A stretch of 64,000 nucleotides of DNA, from positions 20,200,147 to 20,264,146 of the forward strand of contig NC_133297.1 in the NCBI RefSeq assembly GCF_005239225.2, written 5' to 3'. Below are positions 11,016-21,340 of this stretch, piece by piece; position 1 is the stretch's first letter, and every line of letters begins with the position of its first letter. The notes below the pieces were generated by a model. It was not told the DNA's origin, did not search any database, and worked only from the letters and a program-made list of their open reading frames with translations. Source of the DNA: Populus alba (taxonomy: Eukaryota > Streptophyta > Magnoliopsida > Malpighiales > Salicaceae). The translations under genes were made by a program, and so were the position numbers.

Positions 11016-11829
11016 TGTAACAACTCTGATTTTCTACTTTCTTTTTCACGATACTTTGGAAATTTTCAGGTAATTTTTTTTTAAAAAATATACAAGTTCC
11101 ACCAAAATTCCTACCTAAATTTCAACAAAGTCTCCCCTATACTGGGAGGTCCTAAGTTATCGACATATACCTGTTTACACTTCTAATATCTCACATCTCA
11201 TAACTCAATCACGACCTAATTGTCTTAATCTCAATCCCACAAAGATCATCCTCATCGCAACCATAATATTTATAACATACATTGAATAACAAATATCATT
11301 ATAGAGCAATAAATGAGATAAACATGCATACATGAAACATGATTATATGAAATCCGGAGTTAAGTTCATCTATTCAAGTTTAAACATCAAATATATAACT
11401 TAAGTTCATCTATTCTAGGTAGTATTTCAAAATACTACCTAGAACTACACAACAAAAGGTGAACAAAAGCTAGGATCTACTCCTATAGTACACACGATGG
11501 TCTTGAAACAAAATACATATTATTGAAACATGAATATCACAATAAGTATAGTAGCATAAATACCCAACAATTTAAAAAGGCATACATGTATTCATATTCT
11601 ATTCACTTCTCCATTTTTGTTTGCATTAGAACTCTTCTTCATTCAACTACTAAAATTGTTTCATCTTCCCTTTTTAACTTCCATTTAAGATTCCATAAGA
11701 TCAACCACAACTATTTCTGTCTACCTCATTGTCAATACTAATTCCACCGGCATCATCTTCACCTCGTAAGCCTCGATGTTTAGCGATCCCCTTACCCGAG
11801 ACCCTAACATACACTAAATGTATGCTAGT
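11016..11829 (+). mobile_element. Family C LTR copy C2, left part, inserted in A5
   Basis: It begins TGTAACAACTCTG right after TTTAT (11011-11015, presumed target copy) and shares its start and a CTAAGTTATCGAC block with C1. The last part (about 11768-11829) is the first unit of a 73-bp tandem repeat. It is cut at 11830 by A-family element A0, and the same repeat resumes at 63325. No coding potential was recognised; the short frames here are not conserved in C1. Confidence 0.72.
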
Positions 11830-11991
11830 TGATTAGTACTTAAAAGTGCATTTTTATCAAGGTTTTATATCATCATTTTGCACTTGAAGTATCAATAACT
11901 CTTTAACTAAAGCATGTTTTATAATAACAAATCTAATAATATAAGATACCTTTAATTTATGGTAAATGTTCAACTTAAATGGAGGCCTATC
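11830..11991 (+). mobile_element. A0 5' LTR, first 162 bp
   Basis: It starts TGATTAGTACTTAAAAGTGC after CTAGT (11825-11829). The same CTAGT follows the 3' LTR ending at 63324, so the two LTR pieces belong to one insertion. Shared variants such as ATCTAATAATATAAG (against TCTGATACTATAAG in A1) support the pairing with 61765-63324. The piece stops at CTATC, where another A LTR (A1) begins. Confidence 0.82.
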
Positions 11992-13660
11992 TGATTATCA
12001 CTTAAAAGTGCATGTTTATCAAGGTTTTATATCATCATTTTGCACTTGAAGTATCAATAACTCCTTTATTAAAGCATGTTTTATAATAACAAGTCTGATA
12101 CTATAAGATACCTTAATATATGGTAAATGTTCATCTTAAATGCAGGCTTATCACATAAATCAAAGGATTGATTGATGAATTCAACTACTGAAATTGTGAA
12201 GATAAAGAGAGGGTAAAGCTTAGAAAACAGATGTTGGTGCAGTCCAAACTAGAACACTGTTCGGTAATTGTGTCATATCTCGAGTTCTAGATGTCCAAAT
12301 GATCTCAATTTTTTGGATAGATTTGGTAAGACATAGGCCTATAACTTTCATGTGGAGTCCAAGATTTAAAAAGGCCATTTTCAAGTCCAAATTATAGCAA
12401 CAACGGAGAAGTCCGAATCTGTTTTGCAACCCAGACATTGTTCAATGTTCAGCCCATATCTAGAGTTCTAGAAGTCTAAATGACCTTAATTTTTTTTCCT
12501 GGAAAGCTACGACAATTTCCTAGAACTTTCATAGTAAAGGTGGTTCAAATTTTGACATTAACAATGATGTTTTGTTTAGACAAGAAGATAAGGATTGTTA
12601 CCAAGTCAAGATGTGGTCACCCACTCAACAATTATTCATCAAATCAATAGTTCCAAATTTTGGCCTATAAAAGGAGGCATTTGTCATGCATTTAGACATC
12701 TTGGTTGTTCAGAGCAAGATCATACTCTTGCTCTCTTTCTTTGTTTTTTGTAATGTTTAAGTTTTATTTTATGTTATATTAATCTCTTGTTTATGCTTTT
12801 CATTTCCTTTCCTTTACTTATATAATTATGTTCTTATCTTGTTTATTTATGTTTCTTTCTTTCATTATGTTTATCTAAATCTATTATGTCAAGGTGAAAA
12901 GGTTACACTAATGGTGTAAGAATAAGTATAGTATAAACTCAACATGGACTTTGATGCTTGATACTAACATGTTTTATATTTATTATCTTGTTCACTCTTA
13001 ATACCTTGCTTGTTAAATGGTTAATCTAGATTTGTATTGAACAACCCTTGGTACAACAAATGCTTGGCACTTTCATAGCCCAATCGTATGGTATAACCTA
13101 CACCTGTGCTATGAAAGGAACTTGATTTGTTGTTAAAATAAGTTATCACCATGAATACCTGATAATATTTACAAGTATTGGCATTACTCGAATAACATAA
13201 TGAATATAATCATGTTAACAATACAATCTAATTGGAACCTCCTTTATTTGTGGTTTCCAGTTGAGTAATAAGAGTTTATACTATATATTGGCATTACTCG
13301 AATAAGATAATTAATATAATCATGTTAACAATACAATCTAATTGGAACCTCCTTTATTTGTGGTTTCCAGTTGAGTAATAAGAGTTTATACTATATTTGT
13401 TTGAAGTACTATTAGTGGATCCTCTAACCTTGACATTTTTTATTATTATTGTTTAGTCCTTACATTAATCTTACATCTCCAAGTCTTCTTTATTATTATT
13501 ATTACTATTATTAATATCATTACTACTATTATTACTATTACTACTACTACTACTACTACTAATTATTATAATTATTATTGTTGTTGTTGTTGTGTTGTTG
13601 ATATTTATAATTTATATAGTTAACCTTCTTGTGGTTCGACCCCAGTCTTGCCGAGTTATT
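11992..13660 (+). mobile_element. A1 5' LTR, 3' end deleted
   Basis: It starts TGATTATCACTTAAAAGTGC, directly after CTATC. It contains a TATAAAAG box (12666-12673), a 78-bp duplicated segment around 13180-13390, and a trinucleotide microsatellite at about 13481-13590. At about 13656-13665 the LTR jumps into the gag leader: compared with A3, about 110 bp holding the LTR end and the primer-binding site are missing, with TTATTT at the breakpoint. Without a primer site this copy cannot be reverse transcribed. Confidence 0.85.
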
Positions 13661-13840
13661 TTATTTTCTATTTTCACTTTTCATTTTATCTAACTTTTGT
13701 TTCCTTTGTTTTGTTTTGTTTTGTTTCTTTTTCTTCTTTTTCTTTTCTTCCTTTTATTCTCTTCTTACACGTGCATGAGAGTTTGGTCACGTACATTAAG
13801 TGGTAGACTTTGTAGAGTATCCTCATTATTTTCAGAAAAT

Positions 13841-15431
13841 ATGGCTGAAGAATTTAACCAATCGCTTCATAATGAGAATAACCATGTGAGAACACTTAGA
13901 GACCACATGAATCCCACAAGAACAAGTGCACCCTCATGCATAGTTCTCCATCCTGATGCATCTCATTTTAATTTTAAGCCAGACATTATTCAACTTTTAC
14001 CTTCTTTTCATGGCTTAGACTTATAAAATCCATACTTGCATTTAAGGGAATTTGAGGAGGTCTGTAACACATATAATTACTCAAATTGTAACATGAACAT
14101 CATTAGATTAAAGCTTTTTCCTTTTTCATTAAAAGATAAAGCTAAAACATGGCTACAAATTTTGAGATCAGGATTTATTCGTGCTTGGGATGAAATGCAA
14201 CAACAATTTTTAAAGAAGTTTTTTCCGTCTCACAGAACAAACTCTTTCAAAAGACAAATCATCACTTTCACTTAAAAGCCAGGAGAAACATTTTACCAAT
14301 GTTAGAATAGGTATCGAGACTTGCTTAATACTTGCCCTCATCATGGTTTTGAAACATGGAGATTGGTTTCATATTTTTATGAAGGGTTAACACCTAGAGA
14401 TAGGCAAATGGTTGAATTGATGTGCAATGGAACTTTTGAAGATAAAGACCCTAATGAAGCAAAGGAGTACCTCGACTTGCTAGCAGAAAATGCTCAAAAT
14501 TAGGATACCACAAGTACTTATAAGGCACCAAGTAAAACTCAACCTCATACATCAAATGGAGGTATGCATAACCTTAGGGAAGATCATAACCTCCAAGCCA
14601 AGTTTGCATCTTTAGCTAGAAAAGTCGAAGCACTTGAATTGAAAAAGAGTGGTCAATTAAAATCTCTTCAAGACATTATGTGTCAAATATGTGAAACCAA
14701 TGAACACTCAATAAATGATTGTCCAACTTTGCCTTCTTTTAGGGAATGCCTCCATGAACAAGCCCATGCTTTAAATAGTTTCCAAAGGCCCAATCATAAC
14801 CCATACTCATAAACATATAACCCTAGTTGGAGAAATTACCCAAAATTCAGTTGGAAGAGTGATAACAACAATGCACAAACTTCACAACCACTGTTTCAAG
14901 CACACCATAATTTCTAAAATTCTCATGGATATGCACCTCCTTATGCTCCCCTCCTAGAAGAAATCTTGAGGAAACATTGCATGCATTCATTGAAAAGCAG
15001 GAGGCAATCAACACTCAACTTGCTCAAGGCATGACAGATTTTAAAGATACTCTTGCAAAGTTAACATTTGCTCTCAGTTTCCAAGAGAAAGGTAAGTTTT
15101 CATCTCAACCACATCAAAATTCAAAAGGGCAATACAATGCAAATGCAAGTAGTTCTGGAAGCCAACACATGGATCAAGTCAAATTAGTCATCACTCTTCG
15201 CAGTGGTAAGGTTATTGAAAAACCCACTCTTGAACCTTGTGAGAAAGATGATGAGTTAATCTTTGAGGGTAAGGAAGGGGTTGTATCTTAATATTGTAAA
15301 GAAAAAACTGATTCTCCGCCAACACTTCATTTTCCTCATGCCATGACTAAACAAACAAAAGTCAATCACAATTCTGAAATCTTTGAAACTTTCAAACAGG
15401 TAAGGATCAATATACCTTTGTTGGATGCTAT
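13841..15431 (+). pseudogene. A1 gag (Athila-like), cut by A2
   Basis: The start at 13841 (MAEEFNQSLHNENN) is shared with A2 and A3. Blocks in order are NPTRTSAPSC, IIQLLPSFHGLDL, LHLREFEEV, KLFPFSLKDKAKTWLQ, the FLKKFFPSHRTNSFKR capsid core, YEGLTPRDRQMVELM and the zinc knuckle CQICETNEHSINDC (C-x2-C-x4-H-x4-C). A basic tail with ITLRSGKVIEKP follows. Five in-frame stops (14024, 14273, about 14306, 14501 and 14810) replace Glu, Gln, Trp, Trp and Gln, mostly by C-to-T or G-to-A changes, and at least one frameshift follows at about 14955. The gene ends at DAI, where A2 enters; GCTAT (15427-15431) is the left target copy. Confidence 0.88.
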
Positions 15432-17075
15432 TGACACGACCTTTTCTTTCTTCTCCCAAGTGCAAGAGTGTCGAAGTAATAAATAACACGGCAAGATCAG
15501 GGTCGAACAACAGGGAGGTTAACTATATAAATTATCAATAACAACAACACAACAACAATAACAACAACAACAACAACAACAATAATAATACTAATAATAA
15601 TTAGTAGTAGTAGTAGTAGTAGTAATAATAGAAATAGTAGTAGTGATGATAATAATAATAATGATAGTAATAATAGTAATGGTAATAATAAAGAAGACTT
15701 TGAGATGTAAGATTAACATGAGGATTAAACAAAAACAAATGTCAAAGTTAGAGGATCCACTAATGGTACTTCAAACATGTATAGTATAAACTCTTATTAC
15801 TCAACTGGAAACCACACACAAAGGAGGTTCCAATCAGATTATAAATTGTTAACATGATTGCATTAATTATCTTATTTGAGCAATGCCAATACTTGTAAAT
15901 ATTATCAGGTATTCTTGGTGATAGCTTATGTTAACAACAAATCAAGTTACTTTCATAGCACAGGTGTAAGTTATACCATATAGTTGGGCTATGAAAGTGC
16001 CAAGCATTTGTTATACCAAGGGGTGTTCAACACAAATATAGATTAACCATTTAACAAATATGGTATTAAGAGTGAGTAAGATAATAAATATAAAACATGT
16101 TAGTATCAAGCATTAAATTCCATGTTGAGTCTATACTATACTTATTCTTACTTCATTAGTGTAACCTTTTCACCTTGACATAATAGATTTAGCTAAACAT
16201 AATGAAAGAAAGAAACATAAATAAACAAGATAAGAACATAATTATATAAGTAAAGGAAAGGAAATGAAAAGCATAAACAAGAGATTAATATAACATAAAA
16301 TAAAACTTAAACATTACAAAATACAAAGAAAGAGAGCAAGCGCATGATCTTGATCTAAACACTAAGATGTCTAAATGCATGGAAAATGCCTCCTTTTATA
16401 GGCCAAAATTTGGAACTATTGATTTGATGAATAATTGTTGAGTGGGTGGCCACATCTTGACTTGGTAACAATCCTTATCTTCTTGTCTGAACAAAATGTC
16501 ATTGCTAATGTCAAAATTTGAACCACCTTTATCATGAAAGTTCTAGGAAATTGTCTCAGCTTTCCAGGAAAAACAATTGAGGTCATTTGGACTTCTAGAA
16601 CTCCAGATATGGGCTAAACACTGAACCGTGTCTAGGCTGCAAGACAGATTCGAACTTCTCCGTTGTTGCTATTATTTCAACTTGAAAATGATCTTTTTAA
16701 ATCTTGGACTCCACGTGAAAGTTTTAGGAATATGTCTTAGCTTTCCATCCATATAAAGAAGATCTAAATCCGAGATCTACAGCTCCAGATATGACCTAAT
16801 TACCGAACAGTGTTCTAGTTTGGACTGAATCGACACCACTTTTCTAAGCTTCACCCTCTCTTTATCTTCACAATTTTAGTAGTTGAATTCATGAATCAAT
16901 CCTTTGATTTATGTGATAGGCTTGCATTTAAGATGAACATTTACCATATATTAAGGTATCTTAAAGTATCTGACTTGTTATTATAAAACATGTTTTAGTT
17001 AAGAAGTTATTGATACTTTAAGTGCAAAATGACGATATAAAACCTTGAAAAAAATGCACTTTTAAGTACTAATCA
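15432..17075 (-). repeat. A2 3' LTR
   Basis: The LTR runs TGACACGACC to AAGTACTAATCA (1644 bp). The internal sequence of A2 abuts it at 17076. The TATA box on the minus strand is at 16393-16400. A long trinucleotide tract (AAC, AAT and TAG units) spans about 15536-15690. The outer ten bases (ACCTTTTCTTTC) differ from the usual ACCAAAAGATTGAT at the LTR end, a local change at the integrated terminus. Confidence 0.9.
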
Positions 17076-17439
17076 GCCCTCCAACCAGCTTATTACTAGT
17101 CCCTAGTAATCAAAGCATTAAAATAGAAAAATAATTTGAAAGTTCCACAAAGCAAGGCATTCATCATTCAACTTCCATTAATCTATCTAGATAGACAAAC
17201 TCTCATTAAATTTATATTTCTGCTTCATATTTCTTAAACAAGATATTAATAAATCTTCTTTTTATGTGCTCAATTTATGAAAACATAGATGATGGGGCTT
17301 TTGTTGGAAGAAAACAATATTATGTTCTAGTGTTTAAGGTTAACTTCCTTGGGTTGGGATTATTACTATTTTTTTTTTGTTTTTTTTTCTCTTTTTTTAT
17401 TATTATTTATATACACATACAACTTAAAACAAAATGTAT

Positions 17440-17710
17440 CTTTAACCCATGTAACGAGTTTTAGGCTAATGACTCACAAACCAGTTGGTCTTAGGGCATT
17501 AGGTGTTAAAACACCCTTACGAGCTTAGCAACCCGGGTTGCAGATACTAATACGTAGATAGTGCAATGTTTGATTCCCTTAAGCTTTTCTCCTTAACCCA
17601 TGTAACAAGCTTTGGGCCAATAGCTCCCAAGTTAGTTGACTTTAGGTTATTAGGTGTTGAAACACCACTTCGAGCTTAATTGCTTAAGTTAGGGAGGCTA
17701 CGAAACCAAA
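17440..17710 (-). repeat. Duplicated units carrying GGTGTT..AACACC palindromes
   Basis: The palindromes GGTGTTAAAACACC (from 17502) and GGTGTTGAAACACC (from 17653) sit in two imperfect direct repeats about 151 bp apart. A0 has the same arrangement (61200 and 61351), also 151 bp apart. Each could form a short stem-loop in the 3' end of the RNA. Confidence 0.7.
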
Positions 17711-18180
17711 CTTATCTACGTTTTTATTATCATCAATATTATCAATTTCTTTTTCTTTTTTTGCAAATTATATACAATCCCTTTTCCTTAGTTGTTACAT
17801 TTAACAAAAGAACATAAATAATGTAATAAACCAATGCATAACCCACAATCATATGTTAAAGTGTGTGTGTGAAAATGAAGGTTTAAGAATACTTGTTAAA
17901 TGAGTATATGAGCAGGATCAAGTAATAACAATGCGAGAGTTTGTAAACCTGAATATTTCAAGAAGTATTATGATAGACCTTGGTAATGATACTTACTAAG
18001 ATGCATCTCAAGAGTAAATAAAATTTCCTCCTTACTGTGCCATCCTAATAAAAATACTTACTAAGATTTATCTCAAGAGTTAATAAAACTTACTCCTTAC
18101 TCTGCCATCCTAATAACAATTTTGTCAAATGATTTTAATAATAGCAAAAACAGTTCGTAAGTTATTTTTTTTTAATGTCA

Positions 18181-18226
18181 ACTACTACCCTCCCCCCCAA
18201 CCAAAACAAGACATTGTTCTCAATGC
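18181..18226 (-). promoter_or_regulatory. Internal G-rich tract with upstream hairpin (A2)
   Basis: On the minus strand, CATTGAGAACAATGT is followed closely by TTGGTTGGGGGGGAGGGTAG. The first is a near-perfect stem-loop and the second is polypurine-like. The same pair occurs in A0 (60703-60740) and in family B. It lies about 1.1 kb before the LTR, so it would be an upstream polypurine tract rather than the terminal one. Confidence 0.5.
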
Positions 18227-18415
18227 CCTAAGGTAGAAAGATAGAATATAGAAGACATCACCTGAAACAGCGAACAATGACAAACCTGAAACACACTTAA
18301 ACAAATATAAGAAGTAACAAAATAAAATAATATGCTATTAATAAAACCAAAAGACACGAGGTTTCACAAATTGAAGGCTCGAATCTAATCTAAGCTTTTT
18401 ACAGCTTTCCTTAGT

Positions 18416-19017
18416 TTACCAATTTAGGCGACTCATGCATGGATCAATGACAGGGATAAAAGATTGTAGTTGGTCAATCAATTGTTCAACAATAGTAGCA
18501 GAGTTATGAATTGTCGTGTCGAAGATGTTAGAAATTCATGTTCCACAGCTTGATCAAGAAAAGACAACAAATTATCATAGAAACCATTAACATTTAATAA
18601 ACCTATAAGTTTATGGTGAATGTACAGTTGGGTCAAAGAGGAAATATGAAATATCTCTTCCAATGTGCCCAGACCACCTGGTAAGGTAATGAAGGCATCA
18701 ACATGGTTAAACATGGCATTTAATCGATCAGACATTGTGAGGACTTGTAGTTCCTCTTCAATTGTTTTTATAATGATGTTCCCATTTGCTAAATCTTTGG
18801 GGACAACCCCTAAAACTTGACTGCCTTCTAAAAATAGAACTATTGACACACACCCTGTTAACCCAAGGCTGCCTCCCCCATACACTAAATGAATCTTTCT
18901 CTCAGCTAGTACCTCACCAAGATGATTTGCTGATTCTAAAAACTCTTTTTCTTTCCCAGGACTGGATCCACCGAAAACAAAAAAATTTCTTATGTGATGA
19001 CTTGAGGAACCTGCCAT
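18416..19017 (-). pseudogene. LOG: Intronless LOG-like cytokinin riboside 5'-monophosphate phosphoribohydrolase (cargo of A2)
   Basis: LOG enzymes release active free-base cytokinin from its riboside 5'-monophosphate in one step. The frame starts at 19017 (MAGSSSHHIRN) and is open for 179 residues. It shows VFGGSSPGKEKEF (14-26), VYGGGSLGLTG (45-55), SDRLNAMF with R98, and the signature LPGGLGTLEEIFH (112-124) with E121. R98 and E121 match the Arg and Glu conserved in the family. A frameshift near 18515 disrupts the end; another frame continues EQLIDQLQSFIP to RLNW and a stop at 18416, giving the family's usual length of about 200. Plant LOG genes normally have several introns and this copy has none, so it looks retro-captured. 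It lies downstream of the Cys-rich gene within A2. Confidence 0.88.
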
Positions 19018-19264
19018 TTCTACACACTTTTATATTTGATGGATGTATGGGTTAAGTAGAAATGAAGGGAACGAAGAGAAGAATTTATTGATGAGAAATT
19101 GAAAATGCAATCATACCACCTATATGTAGGCCAGGTGTAGTCTCACAAACTCACTCTTTCTTTATTAATTATTTATTTTGAAAAAGCATGTGTATGTACA
19201 GGTAGTTGTGATTGTGGCTCACATCTTTCCTTGGTTTTACGTCCAAGAACGACTTAAATACCCT
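19018..19264 (-). promoter_or_regulatory. Spacer upstream of LOG with polyA-like and leader sequences
   Basis: The spacer is 247 bp. On the minus strand it has AATAAATAATTAATAAAG (polyadenylation-like), then CTACATATAGG, then a pyrimidine-rich leader (AATTCTTCTCTTCGTTCCC) before the LOG start. The TATAAAT seen at the matching place in A3 (46214-46220) reads AATAAAT here. The function is inferred only from position and from conservation with A3. Confidence 0.4.
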
Positions 19265-19808
19265 CTATAGGTCAAAGATAGGCTTCCCATCCAGTTTTTT
19301 AAAAAACTGGCAAACAGGGTCTTTTTTAGTCAGATTCCCAAAACTAAGTCGAGCATGTTCTTTATGGAATTGTGGCCATAAATCATGAATTGCATGATGC
19401 ACATCTCCACTAAGATGCGTCTCAAGGGTCAATAGAAGATTATCTAAAGACTCCTTACTCAGGCCATCCTTAATGAATTGTATTTTATCTTTATGGTTTA
19501 CAGATACCATTCCTAAAAAATAACATGTCACATTACAAGTCCATCTAGCACATTTATGACAGACTTTCAGTTGTTTTGCACGACGTTTCTTTGTAAAAGT
19601 GTTTTTACTTGTTCCAGGAATTTATGAAATGAAAGAATTGGAGGACTCACCTGATAACCTTTGCTTCAATTAGCAAGCGAATATCTTCAGGAATTCCATG
19701 ATTCATTAACAACCTCAATCTTGCACACCTAGCACGGTAAATTTTTGTAATCGCATTTGGAGGCAAAGCAGGAAAATGCCTTATTAATTTTTCAAGAGTA
19801 GTGTCCAT
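19265..19808 (-). pseudogene. Basic Cys-rich cargo protein, resembling viral nucleic-acid-binding proteins
   Basis: The start is at 19808 (MDTTLEKLIRHFPALPP). The N-terminal half is helical and Arg-rich (IYRARCARLRLLMNHGIPED). The middle has RRAKQLKVCHKCARWTCN followed by VTC, that is an Arg-Arg-Ala-Lys block and C-x2-C-x4-C-x3-C. The C-terminal half (VSVNHKDKIQFIKDGLS, then LLLTLETH and LTKKDPVCQFF) ends with a stop at 19265. Intact length would be about 180. A 5-bp deletion at about 19650 and a 2-bp loss near 19620 break the frame. The basic block next to a four-Cys motif resembles nucleic-acid-binding or silencing-suppressor proteins of Betaflexiviridae-type plant RNA viruses; this is a resemblance, not a proven homology. 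A host origin is possible. A3 has the same gene. Confidence 0.6.
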
Positions 19809-20018
19809 TTTCAAATGAGAATTGAAGAAGAGATTCAAAGAAGGGAGAAAGAGCAAAGAATTGTACAAATATATACATATATCAGTTATTATAGGAAAAC
19901 TGAAAGAACCGACTTAAGTCACGGAGTACCATTATCCGCCATTTGATCGGGGTGAGAGAGAGACTAGCAAAACAAAAGTTATACCAAAACAAAACACACA
20001 AAAATGTGAGAAAAAGAA
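19809..20018 (-). promoter_or_regulatory. Spacer between pol and Cys-rich gene, with TATA-like promoter
   Basis: The 210-bp spacer contains, on the minus strand, TATGTATATATTTGTAC about 60 bases before the start codon, followed by a pyrimidine-rich leader (GCTCTTTCTCCCTTC). A3 has the same layout (TATATATT at 45425-45432, ATG at 45492). This suggests that the cargo gene had its own promoter, but there is no expression evidence. Confidence 0.4.
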
Positions 20019-21340
20019 TCAATCTTTATATACAGGATCACTTAATTCAATAAAGTCATTTTCAACTGAAAAATTATCAAAATAAACTTTTAAACGATGC
20101 CCATTTACCTTGAAAACATTGTCATTCTTTGGATTTTTGATATCACAGGCCCCATATGGATACACATGTTTCACAATAAAAGGACCACTCCATCTTGATC
20201 GTAGTTTTCCAGGAAATAAATGGAGTCGAGAATTATAAAGCAAGACTTTTTTACCAACATTGAATGTTTTTCTCAATATTTTCTTGTCATGAAACTCTTT
20301 GATTCTTGCTTTATGAATTCTTGAATTGTCATATGCATTATTTTTTATTTCCTCAAGCTCATTTATTTGTAATTTTCGCAGCTGACTAGCATTATCAAGG
20401 TTTGAATTGAAAGCTTTAATAGCCCAATAAGCTTTATGTTCAATTTTCCAGAGGCAAGTGACAAGGTTTTTCATAGACTACTCTATAAGGTGACATACCT
20501 AATGATGTTTTATAAGTAGTTTGATAAGCCCAAAGTGCATCATTAAGTCTTAAAGACCAGTCTTTCCTATTAGGGTTTGCTATTTTCTCCAAGATCTGTT
20601 TGATCTCCCTATTAGCAAGCTCTACTTGTCCACTTGTCTAAGGGTGATAAGGGGTGGAAACTTTGTGCGTGATTCCATATTTCTTCACTAAAGAATCAAA
20701 TGGCTTGTTGCAGAAATGTGTTCCACCATCACTTATCATGGCTCGAGGGATTCCAAATCGACTCAAAATATTGTCTTTCAAAAACTTTATCATTGTTTTG
20801 TGATCATTGTTTCGACTTGGAATTGCCTCTATCTATTTTGAAACATAATCTATTGTGACTAATATGTACATAAAACCAAATGATAGAGGAAATGAACCCA
20901 TGAAATCTATACCCCAACAGTCAAAGATCTCAATGACAAGAATATGATTTAAAAGCAACATGTGATGTTTTGGAATAGATCCCAACTTTTGACAATTTTC
21001 AAAAGTCTTGCAGAATGCATTTGAGTCCTTGATCATGGTGAGCCAATAAAATCCACTTTGTAAGATTTTTTTAGTTGTCTTTTTTAACAAGAAATGACCC
21101 TCACATGCCTTAGAATGACAAAATTTAATGACACTACTTACCTCATTGTCAGGAATGCATCTTTGAAATATTTGATCAGGACAATATTTAAAAAAAAAAG
21201 GGTCTTCCCAATAAAAGTTTTTCACTTCGTTCAAGAACTTTCTTTTGTCTTGGGTACTCCAATAAGTTGGCAATTGTCCTGAAACAAAAAAATTAACAAT
21301 ATTAGCAAACCAAGGCATTATAGATATGGAAAGTAAAGAT
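20019..21340 (-). pseudogene. A2 integrase
   Basis: Integrase inserts the cDNA. The N-terminal zinc region is readable (FCHSKACEGHF, then CENCQK). In the core, IFDCWGIDFMGSFP holds the first Asp (about 20900), AMISDGGTHFCNK the second (about 20720), and [14 protein letters not shown] the Glu (about 20610). A stop replaces Gln just before it (HP-stop-TSGQ). The C-terminal part (FNVGKKVLLYNSRLHLFPGK, RSRWSGPFIVKHVYPYG) ends DPVYKD with the stop at 20019. No chromodomain is seen. Frameshifts are near 20475 and 20833. Confidence 0.85.

Larger units (their letters stand above)
17076..18415 (-). other. A2 3' untranslated region
   Basis: There is no conserved reading frame. Near the LTR the minus strand reads GCTGGTTGGAGGGC, a purine-rich candidate primer for plus-strand DNA. 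Two palindromic repeat units lie at 17440-17710, and a G-rich tract with an upstream hairpin lies at 18181-18226. The same region, in the opposite orientation, is 60592-61764 of A0. The T-rich stretch at 17360-17400 produces a spurious hydrophobic frame. Confidence 0.75.

Noticed and set aside
11830..12150. Tandem duplication of one LTR start
   Set aside because: The two copies differ at diagnostic bases. The first pairs with the LTR at 61765 (shared bases and CTAGT), so they belong to two elements.
17264..17464. Plus-strand Phe-rich frame with a membrane-like segment
   Set aside because: It is produced by a T-run in the A2 3' untranslated region and is absent at the matching place in A0.
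18786..19055. Plus-strand frame opposite LOG
   Set aside because: It is a shadow of the LOG coding strand, with no conservation of its own.
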